Below, piece after piece: positions 42,356 to 50,798 of a DNA stretch of 50,798 nt. How positions within the stretch are numbered: the first letter of the stretch is position 1; every line of letters begins with the position of its first letter. This DNA comes from Deltaproteobacteria bacterium (lineage in GTDB: Bacteria; Myxococcota; Myxococcia; Myxococcales; 40CM-4-68-19), in NCBI GenBank assembly GCA_005888115.1, contig VBKO01000045.1, positions 1 to 50,798 of the forward strand. Direction: 5' to 3'. The notes under the pieces are model-generated. The model had not been told where the DNA came from, did no database searches, and was given only the letters and a program-made list of their open reading frames with translations. A program made the translations under genes and the position numbers.

Positions 42356-45300
42356 ATGCGGATCCAGTGCCCCAACTGCCCCGCGGCATATGAGCTGGAC
42401 GACGGCCGGGTTCCTCCGGCGGGCCTGTCCATCAAGTGCCCGAAGTGCAAGACGCCGTTCACCGTGCATCGCCCGAAGCCGGGCGAGGGCAAGGCGGCGG
42501 GACAGAAGGTGCCGCTGCACGGGACGGGAGCGCCGCCCGCTCGGCCGGCCGGGGCGAAGCCCCCGGCAAAGGGCGTGGTGCCGTTGCCGGGGACGCAGGC
42601 ATCCGCCGCGGCGCCGAAGAAGCCGGCCGGCGCCGTTCCGCTGCCGGGACTCGATGACGAGATGCCCGCGCCCCCGCCGGGCGGCGCGATGGATTTCCCG
42701 CCGCCCCCGCAGCAACCCGACCTCGATGCGGCGTTCGCGTCCCCTCCCGGGAGCGGACAGGGCTCGCTCGACGACGCGTTCCCGGTCCCGGACGAGACGG
42801 CGCTGACGCCGAAGAGAGAGCTGGGGGAGACCGACCTGGCTCCGAAGCAGTTCGCCGGGCAGGGCGATACGCACCTTTCCGCTCCGCCGGCTGACGACGG
42901 CGCCCCGAGCTTCGACTTCGTCGATCCCGGTCCGGCGCGGCAGCCGGCTCCCCCCGCCCCGCCGGATCCACCCGAGGTGCTCGACTTCGGCGGCGAGCAG
43001 CCCCGGCCATCGCCTTCCACGGGCCGCGCTCCGCCGCCCATGATCGCGCCTGCCTCGGCGAAGGCAGACAAGAAGCGCCCCGCCTTCCGGGGAAAACCAT
43101 CGCTCCTGCGGCCGCGCAACGTGGTCGTGTTCCTGCTGCTCGGAGGCGTAGGCGCCGCGGCGGCGCTGGGCGTGCGCGCGCGAGGCACTCCGGCGGGCCT
43201 GTTCTGGCGCAACAACCTGCTGGCGGTCTCGCGCGCCAGGCCGAGCACCGCGACACTGGCGGTGGTCGCTGCCGGGCAGGCGAAGCTTGCGCAGGGAACA
43301 TTCTCCTCCGCGCGGGAGGCGCTCGGCGCGGCCGCACAGCTCCTCGGCTCTGCGCCGGACGACGACGACGCAAAGGCCTTCTTCGTGCTCTGCGCGGCCG
43401 AGCTGAAGGTCTGGTACGGGCAGGGCGGCGGCGACTGGGACCAGGCGAAGCGCGTGGTGGAGAGGATCAGGGGCAACGCCGCGCCGCAGAACCGGGCGCG
43501 CGGCGCGTTCGCCCTGGCGGTCGGCGACACGGGCAAGGCCCGCCAGCTCCTCTCCACGCTCTCGGAGTCCGACCTCGAATCGGCCTGGCTCTTCTCCCAG
43601 GCGCTGACTCGCACAGGCGACGTGCAGCGCGCCGCGCAGGTGCTGGATCGCGGTCTCAAGGGGGAGAACGCTGGTTCCCCCAAGCTGCTCATCGCCCGCG
43701 GCATGGCGGCGAAGGCGCTCGGGGCGCTGCCGGAGGCGACCGCGTTCTTCGAGAAGGCGCTCGTGGCGCAGCCGGATCACGGGCGCGCGCTGGTCGAGCT
43801 GGCGGACGTGAAGCTCCTGCAGAAGGACACCGAGAAGGCTGCGCAGCTGCTCGACAAGGCGCTGGGTCAGGACGCGCGCAAGACGCTGGACGCCTCGGAG
43901 GAGGCGCGCGGCGCCATCTTGCGGGGCAAGCTGCTCGTCGCGCAGCACCATGGCAAGGAAGCGGAAGCGGCGTTCGAGCGCGCCGTGCAGCTCGACCCCA
44001 ATTCGGGCGACGCGCACGCCGCCTATGGGGCCTTCCGCCTGTACCGGCGCGAGTCCGAGAAAGCGCAGAAGCAGCTCGAGGCGGCGCTCGTGCTGGACCC
44101 GGGGAACGCGCGCGCGTTCGCCGACCTGGCGCGCGCGTACCTGGGCACCAACCGGCTGCTGGAAGCCGACAAGCGGATCCAGGAAGCGGTGGCCCGGGAC
44201 GCGAACGATCCCCAGGTCCTCTTCGTGCAGGGGCGGGTAGCGGAGGCGATCGGAAAGCAGGAGGACGCCTACAAGGCCTACGAGAAGGCGCTGCAGAAGA
44301 AGCCCGACCTGGCCGAGGCGCTCATCGCCCAGGGGTCGATCTGGTTCTCGCGCGGCGACAAGCAGAAGGCGCGCGAGAGGCTCGAAGCGGTGCTCAAGAC
44401 GCCGTCGCGCACGGCCCGCGAAGAGGAGGCCGCCGGGGATCTGGCGCTCGACCTCGGGGACGGCAAGACCGGGAAGGAATGCTACCAGCGCGCGCTGCAC
44501 CTCGATCCGGAGGACGCGCAGGCGCACTCGGGCCTGGGCCGCGCGCTCGCCGCGCTGGGCGACCTGCCCGGCGCGCGTGCCGAGCTGGAGTCCGCGCTGC
44601 GGCAGGTGGATACGGACGCGGTGCTGCACTACGAGTACGGATCGCTCCTGCGCCGCATCGGCGACGGGCAAGGCGCGCTCTCGGCGCTGCAGCGCGCGGT
44701 GCAGCTCGATTCGAAGGACCACCGCTTCCGCGCGCGCCTGGGGACGCTCCTGGTCGAGCGCAAGGAGTACGAGAAGGCGGAGGTGGAGCTTCGCGGGGCT
44801 CGCCTCGGCAACGACCGCTATGGCGAGACCTGGTTCAACCTCGCCCGCGCGCTCGCCGGGCAGGGCAAGCTCGGGGAGGCGATCGACACCATGCGCCGCG
44901 CGGTGGAGATCGAGCCGGACAACGCCGAGTACCTCTACTGGCAGGGGCTGATCTACGAGCAGGGACAACAGATTCAGGACGCCGTGGAGAGCTTCGAGAA
45001 GTCGATCGCGAGGAACCCGAAGAACGCCGACGCGTACGAGCACCTCGGCCAGAACCTGAACGTGCAGAACCGCTTCCTCGAGGCGGTGACCGCGTTCAAG
45101 AAGGCCACCGGGCTGGATCCGTCGCGCGCGCGCTTGTGGGCGCAGATCGCCGACTCGCAGCAGCAGGCCGGCGATCTCGACGGCGCCATCGCCAGCTACC
45201 AGAAGTCGCTCGCGCAAGACTCCAACCAGCCCGGGGTCTGGAGCCGGCTCGGGATCGCGTACAAGGACCGCGGTTGCACCGGGTGCAAGAACCGCGCGAT

Positions 45301-45508
45301 CGAGGCGTTGAAGCGCGCGGAGGTGGTCGATCCCAAGGACTGGGTGGCCCACCACGAGCTCGGCTACCTGTACAAGGACGACGGGCGGAGAGCGGAAGCG
45401 ATCGCGCAGTTCCGCAAATACCTCAACCTGCGTCCGGACGCGGGCGACGTCGAGACCGTCAAGGACGACATCTACTTCTTGCAGGAAGAGAGCCGGCGCA
45501 CCCCTTGA
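42356..45508 (+). CDS. MJ0042 zinc-ribbon, single-TM, TPR-repeat protein
   Basis: Protein of 1050 residues. It begins with an MJ0042-type zinc ribbon (QCPNCPAAYELDDGRVPPAGLSIKCPKCKTPFTV: two CxxC), then a long Pro/Ala-rich linker, a TM helix near residues 255-277 (NVVVFLLLGGVGAAAALGVRA), and about fifteen TPR-like repeats to the C-terminus, including repeats reading YGAFRLYRRESEKAQKQLEAALVLDPGNARAFADLARAYLG and YLYWQGLIYEQGQQIQDAVESFEKSIARNPKNADAYEHLGQNL. The architecture is typical of Myxococcales membrane-tethered scaffolds. Partners are unknown. It shares its stop with the TTG start of the deacetylase (TTGA). Confidence 0.85.
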   Translation: MRIQCPNCPAAYELDDGRVPPAGLSIKCPKCKTPFTVHRPKPGEGKAAGQKVPLHGTGAPPARPAGAKPPAKGVVPLPGTQASAAAPKKPAGAVPLPGLDDEMPAPPPGGAMDFPPPPQQPDLDAAFASPPGSGQGSLDDAFPVPDETALTPKRELGETDLAPKQFAGQGDTHLSAPPADDGAPSFDFVDPGPARQPAPPAPPDPPEVLDFGGEQPRPSPSTGRAPPPMIAPASAKADKKRPAFRGKPSLLRPRNVVVFLLLGGVGAAAALGVRARGTPAGLFWRNNLLAVSRARPSTATLAVVAAGQAKLAQGTFSSAREALGAAAQLLGSAPDDDDAKAFFVLCAAELKVWYGQGGGDWDQAKRVVERIRGNAAPQNRARGAFALAVGDTGKARQLLSTLSESDLESAWLFSQALTRTGDVQRAAQVLDRGLKGENAGSPKLLIARGMAAKALGALPEATAFFEKALVAQPDHGRALVELADVKLLQKDTEKAAQLLDKALGQDARKTLDASEEARGAILRGKLLVAQHHGKEAEAAFERAVQLDPNSGDAHAAYGAFRLYRRESEKAQKQLEAALVLDPGNARAFADLARAYLGTNRLLEADKRIQEAVARDANDPQVLFVQGRVAEAIGKQEDAYKAYEKALQKKPDLAEALIAQGSIWFSRGDKQKARERLEAVLKTPSRTAREEEAAGDLALDLGDGKTGKECYQRALHLDPEDAQAHSGLGRALAALGDLPGARAELESALRQVDTDAVLHYEYGSLLRRIGDGQGALSALQRAVQLDSKDHRFRARLGTLLVERKEYEKAEVELRGARLGNDRYGETWFNLARALAGQGKLGEAIDTMRRAVEIEPDNAEYLYWQGLIYEQGQQIQDAVESFEKSIARNPKNADAYEHLGQNLNVQNRFLEAVTAFKKATGLDPSRARLWAQIADSQQQAGDLDGAIASYQKSLAQDSNQPGVWSRLGIAYKDRGCTGCKNRAIEALKRAEVVDPKDWVAHHELGYLYKDDGRRAEAIAQFRKYLNLRPDAGDVETVKDDIYFLQEESRRTP

Positions 45509-46413
45509 TCTTCAGCGTCTCGGTCGACCTCGATGGACTCGGCTGCTACGCAGCCATCCACGGGCTCGATGCCGCGTCGCTGCCCGAGCAGGCGCTGCAG
45601 GCGGTGCCCGTCGTGGCGGTCTCCCGGCTGTGCGATCTGTTCTCGACGCTGCGGCTCCGCGCCACCTTCTTTGCCATCGGCGGCGAGCTGGGCATTGCCG
45701 GCAGCGCGCGCGCGTTGCGCGCGGCGGCGGCCTCCGGGCACGAGGTCGCCTCGCACTCCCACGGTCACGACTATGCGCTCTCCCGGCGGACGGCGGACGA
45801 GATCGACGGGGACCTCGCGAGGGCCGAGCGCGCCATTGCCGAGGCGGTGGGAAAGGCGCCGCGCGGGTTCCGTGCGCCGGGATATACCTTGTCTCCCGCG
45901 CTGCTCGAGGTGGTGCGGACGCGCCGCTATCTCTACGACAGCTCGCTGTTGCCCTCGCCGCCCTACTACGCGGCGAAAGCGGCGGCCATCGCGCTGCACG
46001 CGCTCCGCGGGCGGCGCAGCCGCAGCATTTTGGGCGGAGCCGGACAGCTGTTCTCGCGGCGCGCTCCACACTGGCGGGGCGGGGTACGCGAGCTTCCCGT
46101 CGCCACGCTCCCGGTGCTCCGCGCGCCAGTGATCGGGACGGTCGTGCTCGCCGCGCGCGAGCGCCTCGCGGCGGGGCTCGCGCGCGCGGCCGCGGCTGGA
46201 GGTCACTTCAACCTGGAGCTGCACGGGATCGACGTGCTCGATGCGTCCGACGCGACTCCGGAGCTCGCCGCCCTGCAGCCGGGCCTGCGCCTCGCAGCAG
46301 CGGAGAAGCTCCGGCGCCTCCGCGCGCTCCTCGAGTCACTCCGCGCGACGGCCGAGCCTCTCACTCTCGAGCAGGCTGCGCTGCGGCTGCTGCCGCAAGG
46401 CGTGAGCCACTAG
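45505..46413 (+). CDS. Polysaccharide deacetylase (NodB-like)
   Basis: Carbohydrate esterase family 4 homologue of 302 residues. The NodB signatures are FSVSVDLDGLGCY (catalytic Asp), LRATFFAIGGEL, and HEVASHSHGHDYAL (metal HxxxH), then GFRAPGYTLSPALLEVV and YLYDSSLLPSPPYY. It starts at TTG 45505 within the stop codon of the TPR gene; no ATG or GTG lies upstream close enough to keep the SVDLD motif, so a coupled TTG start is likely. Similar proteins lacking a signal peptide act in the cytoplasm or on lipid-linked sugars. The substrate is not shown. Confidence 0.83.
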   Translation: MIFSVSVDLDGLGCYAAIHGLDAASLPEQALQAVPVVAVSRLCDLFSTLRLRATFFAIGGELGIAGSARALRAAAASGHEVASHSHGHDYALSRRTADEIDGDLARAERAIAEAVGKAPRGFRAPGYTLSPALLEVVRTRRYLYDSSLLPSPPYYAAKAAAIALHALRGRRSRSILGGAGQLFSRRAPHWRGGVRELPVATLPVLRAPVIGTVVLAARERLAAGLARAAAAGGHFNLELHGIDVLDASDATPELAALQPGLRLAAAEKLRRLRALLESLRATAEPLTLEQAALRLLPQGVSH

Positions 46414-46422
46414 CCGCAAGCC

Positions 46423-46449
46423 GCGGATCGGTGGGTTGACCCGGTCCGC
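46423..46449. terminator. Possible hairpin after the deacetylase gene
   Basis: GCGGATCGG (46423-46431) pairs with CCGGTCCGC (46441-46449) with one G-U pair and a nine-base loop. It lies ten bases after the stop codon. There is no U-tract, so this is a weak candidate. Confidence 0.35.
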
Positions 46450-46473
46450 CGCGGGGACTACACCCCACGGACC

Positions 46474-47298
46474 ATGGCCTTGCGCGCTCCGGTCGAGAGC
46501 CAGTCCACCGCGATGGTGCGGTTCGATCCCGAGCGGCCGAAGGGGCTCCTGGGCCGCCTGCGCGGCGCGATGGAGAAGTGGACCCTGCAGCAGGGCGGCA
46601 AAGACCTCGAGGCCCGCCTCGCGCGCCTGGTCGCGCCGCAGAACGAGTACGGCGTGGACCCCTTCGGCCTGGACCTCGAATTCACCAAGGCCGCCCTGGC
46701 GCCGGCGCTCTGGCTGTACAAGAACTGGTTCCGGGTCGAGACGCGCGGCATCGAGCACATTCCCGCCGGACGAGCGCTGCTCATCGCCAACCACTCGGGG
46801 CAGCTCCCGTTCGACGCGCTGATGATCGGCATCTCCATGCTGGTCGAGGCCGAGCCGCCGCGCATCTGCCGCGCCATGGTCGAGAGGTGGGCGCCCACCC
46901 TGCCGTTCGTGGCGCCCTTCTTCGCCCGCATCGGGCAGGTGGTGGGGACGCCCGAGAACGCACGCCGGCTGCTGGCGGCCGGCGAGACGCTGATGGTGTT
47001 CCCCGAGGGCACGCGCGGGCTCAACAAGACGTTCGAGAAGAAGTACCAGCTGCAGGATTTCGGGCTCGGCTTCATGCGGCTCGCGCTCGAGATGCAGGCG
47101 CCGATCGTGCCCGTCGCCGTCGTCGGCGCGGAGGAGCAGGCGCCCGCGCTGTGGGACTTCAAGGCCGCCGCGAAGATCCTCGGTTTTCCCTCCCTGCCCG
47201 TCACGCCGACGGTGCTGCCCGTTCCGCTGCCGGTGAAATACCGGCTCCACTTCGGCGCGCCGATGAAGTTCGAGGAGCGGAAAGCGATCTTCTTCTAG
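46474..47298 (+). CDS. Lysophospholipid acyltransferase family protein (PlsC-like)
   Basis: A 274-residue protein of the 1-acyl-glycerol-3-phosphate acyltransferase family. The acyltransferase motifs are LLIANHSGQLPFDALMI (HX4D) and LMVFPEGTRGLNKTFEKKYQLQDFGLGFMRLALE, followed by IVPVAVVGAEEQAP. An N-terminal extension (ALRAPVESQST...WTLQQGGKDLEARLARL) precedes the domain. It could acylate a lysophospholipid or another envelope acceptor. The NAD-dependent epimerase 49 bases downstream is transcribed the same way, and the pairing of the two looks deliberate. Confidence 0.88.
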   Translation: MALRAPVESQSTAMVRFDPERPKGLLGRLRGAMEKWTLQQGGKDLEARLARLVAPQNEYGVDPFGLDLEFTKAALAPALWLYKNWFRVETRGIEHIPAGRALLIANHSGQLPFDALMIGISMLVEAEPPRICRAMVERWAPTLPFVAPFFARIGQVVGTPENARRLLAAGETLMVFPEGTRGLNKTFEKKYQLQDFGLGFMRLALEMQAPIVPVAVVGAEEQAPALWDFKAAAKILGFPSLPVTPTVLPVPLPVKYRLHFGAPMKFEERKAIFF

Positions 47299-47299
47299 C

Positions 47300-47337
47300 C
47301 GCCGCCAGTCGCCCCACAGGGCGGCGCTGCGCTTTTT
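47300..47337 (+). terminator. Rho-independent-like terminator after the acyltransferase gene
   Basis: CGCCGCC (47300-47306) pairs with GGCGGCG (47320-47326); TTTTT follows at 47333-47337. The next gene begins only ten bases after the T-run, so this may attenuate rather than fully separate the two genes. Confidence 0.45.
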
Positions 47338-47347
47338 CGAGGCCTGG

Positions 47348-48304
47348 ATGCGCGACACCGTCCTCATCACCGGCATCAGCGGCAACCTGGGGCGGACGCT
47401 TGCGCGCAGCCTGCACCGGACGGAGAAGGTCGCGGGACTCGACCGGCGCCCGTTCGCCGGGAAGCCCAAGGACCTCGAGCTGCACCAGCTCGACATCCGC
47501 AAGAAGAAGGTCGAGGACGTTTTCCGCAGGGGCGAGATCAAGGCGCTCCTGCACATGGCGATCATGCACGACCCACGCCTCTCGCAGAGCGAGCACCACA
47601 GCTTCAACGTGCTGGGCACCAAGGCGGTCCTGGAGTACGCCGCCAAGTACGGCGTGGAGAAGGTGGTGGTGCTCAGCTCGACGAACGTCTACGGCCCGCG
47701 CCCCGACAACGACAACTTCCTCACCGAGGACGCGCCCCTGCTCGGCTCGCAGAACTTTCCCGACATCCGCGACCTGATCGAAGTCGACATGTACGCGCAG
47801 CAGTACATTTGGAAGCACCCCGAGGTGGAGACGGTGATCCTCCGGCCGGTGCACATCGTCGGGCCCCACGTGCGCAACGCGCCTTCCAACTATCTGCGGC
47901 TCAAGCGGCCCTGGGTGCTGGCGGGTTTCGACCCGATGGTGCAGCTCATCCACGAGGAGGACGTCGCGCGCGCGATGCAGCTGTCGCTCAGGCCCGGAGC
48001 GCGCGGCGTCTACAACGTCGTCGGCCCGGGCGAGGTCCCGCTCTCCACCATCCTGCGCGAGCTGGGGCGTCAGCCCATCCCGGTGCCGCACCTCCTGGCG
48101 CGGCCGCTGCTCGACCGGCTCTGGACGTATCGCATCACTGGCTTTCCCCCGCCCGAGCTCGATCACCTCCAGTTCCTCTGCACGGTGGACGGTTCCAAGG
48201 CCGAGAAGGACCTCGGCTATCGGCCTTCGTCCACCCTGCGTGAGACGATCCGCAGCGTGCTCGGCGAGACTCCGGCTCGCGCGAATCTGTCGGTGGTGAC
48301 CTGA
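47348..48304 (+). CDS. NAD-dependent epimerase/dehydratase (extended SDR)
   Basis: Extended short-chain dehydrogenase of 318 residues. The Rossmann motif is TVLITGISGNLGRTLARSL (GxxGxxG), then LHQLDIRKKKVEDVF, the active-site Ser/Tyr region VVLSSTNVYGPRPDN and VDMYAQQYIWKHPEVETVILRPVHIVGP (the catalytic YxxxK is only partly kept, as YxxxxxK). C-terminal substrate binding is diverged. Sugar-nucleotide or lipid oxidoreductase activity is likely but not identified. It lies between the acyltransferase and hslO. Confidence 0.82.
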   Translation: MRDTVLITGISGNLGRTLARSLHRTEKVAGLDRRPFAGKPKDLELHQLDIRKKKVEDVFRRGEIKALLHMAIMHDPRLSQSEHHSFNVLGTKAVLEYAAKYGVEKVVVLSSTNVYGPRPDNDNFLTEDAPLLGSQNFPDIRDLIEVDMYAQQYIWKHPEVETVILRPVHIVGPHVRNAPSNYLRLKRPWVLAGFDPMVQLIHEEDVARAMQLSLRPGARGVYNVVGPGEVPLSTILRELGRQPIPVPHLLARPLLDRLWTYRITGFPPPELDHLQFLCTVDGSKAEKDLGYRPSSTLRETIRSVLGETPARANLSVVT

Positions 48305-48344
48305 TTCCCCGGCCGGGCGGCTGGCGCGGGGTTATCTTCCTCGC

Positions 48345-49316
48345 ATGCGCGATCAGCTGCTCGTCTTTGCAGCCGCCGGCGCTGGAGCCCGCCTCGCCGT
48401 CTGCGTCGCGCCGAAGCTTTCGCGCGAGGCCGCTGGCCGCCATGCGCTCGCCCCGGGTAGCGCCTCCGCGCTGGCGCAGGCGCTCGCCGGGACGCTGCTG
48501 CTCGCAGCCTCGGAGCGCAGGCCGCCGCAGGCGCGCGTGGACGTGCAGCTCGAGTGCGGTGGGCCGCTCAAGGGGCTGCTGACCGACGCGGACGCATCCG
48601 GCGCCGTCCGGGGCCTGGTCCGGGTGAACGGCCTGCATCGCGACGGCTCGCGTGCGGCATCAGCCGGCGGGCCCGCCTCGGGGGAGCCGCTGCAACGGTT
48701 CGATCCACGGCCGCTGCTGGCCAGCGGGCACGACGAGCGCGCCGGCATGCTGTCCATCGTGCGCGCCACGCCCGGCTCGGACGAGCTGCATCGGGCCGCC
48801 TTTCCCTTCGCCGGCGCGGATCTGGCAGCGGCTCTCACGCTCTTCCTGCGGAACGATCGCGCCCGCGGAGGCGAGATGGCGCTGGAGGTGCTCTTCCGGC
48901 CCGGGGAGCCCCTCGCCGCGGTGGCGGGGGCGCTGCTCTGGGCGGAGCGAGAGGACGACGCGGACGACCTGCGGGCGCTGGGCAAGCCGCTGCGCCAGCG
49001 CGTCCTGCACGAGTCGCTGCTTAGAGTCGAATTGGCGGGAGCGAGCGGGGACGCACGCGCGCTCGCCGAGGACCTCGCGCGCGCGCTGGAGCTGGGTTCG
49101 CTCGAGCTGCAAGGAGAAGTCAAGCCGCGGTTCGCCTGCCGCTGCTCGCGCGACCGGGTAGTGCGCGCGCTCGCCACCCTGGCTCGGGACGAGCTGCGCG
49201 ACATGGCCGCGCGCGACAATGGCGCGGAGGCGAGCTGCGATTTCTGCGGCGCGCGCTACGGCATCTCCGCCGCCGAGCTGCTGCAGCTCGCCGGCGACGG
49301 CCCTTTGCCGGCCTGA
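48345..49316 (+). CDS. hslO: Redox-regulated holdase chaperone Hsp33
   Basis: Heat-shock protein of 323 residues that becomes an ATP-independent holdase under oxidation. The N-terminal domain (LVRVNGLHRDGSRAA..., ERAGMLSIVRATPGSDELHRAAFPFAGADLAAALTLFLRND) resembles Hsp33's DSL/YSGxxP region only loosely. The redox switch is clear at the C-terminus: FACRCSRDRV (CxC) and CDFCGARYGI (CxxC) about 37 residues later, in the spacing of the zinc-thiolate centre. The family usually has 280-300 residues; the surplus is Ala/Gly-rich sequence. It converges on the sigma factor gene two bases away. Confidence 0.85.
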   Translation: MRDQLLVFAAAGAGARLAVCVAPKLSREAAGRHALAPGSASALAQALAGTLLLAASERRPPQARVDVQLECGGPLKGLLTDADASGAVRGLVRVNGLHRDGSRAASAGGPASGEPLQRFDPRPLLASGHDERAGMLSIVRATPGSDELHRAAFPFAGADLAAALTLFLRNDRARGGEMALEVLFRPGEPLAAVAGALLWAEREDDADDLRALGKPLRQRVLHESLLRVELAGASGDARALAEDLARALELGSLELQGEVKPRFACRCSRDRVVRALATLARDELRDMAARDNGAEASCDFCGARYGISAAELLQLAGDGPLPA

Positions 49317-49318
49317 CG

Positions 49319-49870
49319 TTAGTCCGCGCCGCCGAGCCAGGTCTTCAGCCTCTGCACGGCGTGATGGAAGTCCACCTTCGCGTTCACTTCGGTGATTCCC
49401 AGCGCCCCCGCAATCTCGGCGAATGGCAGATCGCCGTCGATGCGAAGCAGGAGGACCTCGCGTTGCCGCCGCGGGAGGCGCGCGATCGCCGCGCGGAGCG
49501 CGCGCTGCCGCTCTGCCCGCTCGAGCAGGTCGTGCGCCTCGGCCGGTGCCGGCGGCGCCTCACGCTCGTGGGCCTCCTCGCTGCGGTCGAACCGCGCCAC
49601 GTCGCGCAGGTGGTTCTTCGCCAGGTTCACCACGATGCGAAACAGCCACGACTTGAACGAGCCTCCCCGCCAGCCGGCCGCGCGGCCCGCCGCGTTGATG
49701 AAGGCGCGTTGCGCCAGGTCCTCGGCATCGTCCTGATCGCGGGCGAAGCGGCGCGCGATCGCCAGCACCGGCGCCTGGTAGCGGCGGACGAGGGTCTCGA
49801 ACGCGCGCGAGCTCCCCGCGCGGAACGCGGTCAGGAGCTCGGCGTCCGAAGGGGATCGCTCGTCCGGCAT
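49319..49870 (-). CDS. ECF-type RNA polymerase sigma factor
   Basis: Sigma-70-family factor of 183 residues with the two-domain ECF layout. Region 2 reads FETLVRRYQAPVLAIARRFARDQDDAEDLAQRAFINAAGRAAGWRGGSFKSWLFRIVVNLAKNHLRD, and region 4 reads AIARLPRRQREVLLLRIDGDLPFAEIAGALGITEVNAKVDFHHAVQRLKTWL. There is no region 1 or 3. No anti-sigma gene adjoins it. The ATG at 49870 is chosen; the frame is open far upstream over serS but without sense. The gap to the divergent serS (90 bases) must hold both promoters. Confidence 0.9.
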   Translation of the reverse strand: MPDERSPSDAELLTAFRAGSSRAFETLVRRYQAPVLAIARRFARDQDDAEDLAQRAFINAAGRAAGWRGGSFKSWLFRIVVNLAKNHLRDVARFDRSEEAHEREAPPAPAEAHDLLERAERQRALRAAIARLPRRQREVLLLRIDGDLPFAEIAGALGITEVNAKVDFHHAVQRLKTWLGGAD

Positions 49871-49897
49871 CGGAAGGGGAACACCTGTAGCAATTGA

Positions 49898-50798
<901 letters not shown>

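Overview
The window is high-GC bacterial DNA with short intergenic gaps, GTG/TTG starts and long antisense shadow ORFs. The gene set includes FHA- and receiver-type sigma-54 activators, a very long TPR protein with an MJ0042 zinc ribbon, TamA/TamB, biosynthetic SpeA, and a Pal with alanine/proline-rich linker. This fits a Myxococcota / former deltaproteobacterial genome, perhaps near Anaeromyxobacter. That assignment is inference; no rRNA or tRNA gene is visible. I see no insertion sequence, integrase, phage module or CRISPR array.

Layout. 1-3.1 kb: a peptidoglycan-recycling cluster of LD-carboxypeptidase (cut by the window edge), mpl and an inositol-monophosphatase-family gene. 3.1-7.0 kb: pal, a 14-TM MFS exporter, a TauE/SafE permease, a GlsB/YeaQ membrane protein and a PAP2 phosphatase. 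7.1-10.1 kb: yggX, then a B12-binding/radical SAM protein whose annotated end is probably a selenocysteine codon (Cys-TGA-Thr-Glu-Pro followed by a SECIS-like hairpin), then a convergent ATP-grasp protein. 10.1-18.7 kb: FHA/sigma-54 activator, speA, a 2OG-oxygenase-like protein, rlmN, a frameshifted AsmA-family protein and a protein with a duplicated zinc knuckle. 18.7-26.4 kb: msrPQ, a sigma-54 response regulator and, on the other strand, an apparent operon of a radical SAM/SPASM peptide maturase, a 26-residue precursor peptide, a peptide-binding lipoprotein and a sensor histidine kinase. 26.4-31.6 kb: TVP38-like membrane protein, coiled-coil protein, amidohydrolase, membrane metallophosphoesterase, NFACT/RqcH-like protein and a tiny lysine-rich protein. 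31.9-41.4 kb: SprT-like metalloprotease, tamA-tamB, a truncated glycosyltransferase and an FAD amine oxidase. 41.5-50.8 kb: cyclic-nucleotide-type regulator, TPR protein, polysaccharide deacetylase, acyltransferase, SDR epimerase, hslO, an RNA polymerase sigma factor and the start of serS.

The most interesting content is the 20.3-26.0 kb block. The maturase has an N-terminal PqqD-like region, a radical SAM CxxxCxxC and a Cys-rich SPASM tail. Twenty bases after it lies a 26-codon gene with its own Shine-Dalgarno, encoding a strongly basic N-terminal half and a short hydrophobic C-terminus with a single Cys. The next genes encode a lipoprotein of the peptide-binding SBP family with no ABC transporter, and a histidine kinase. 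A sigma-54 response regulator converges on the kinase. A near-consensus sigma-54 promoter (TGGCAC-N5-TTGC) lies directly upstream of the maturase, with CAGGAWTC-type repeats about 80-135 bp upstream of the predicted transcription start. Read together, this looks like a self-regulated RiPP signalling circuit; that is inference.

Caution: at least four genes in the 15-28 kb stretch (AsmA, SBP, maturase, coiled-coil protein) each carry one apparent indel frameshift with protein-like sequence continuing in the other frame. Scattered assembly errors explain this most simply, but decay of the RiPP operon cannot be excluded from sequence alone.
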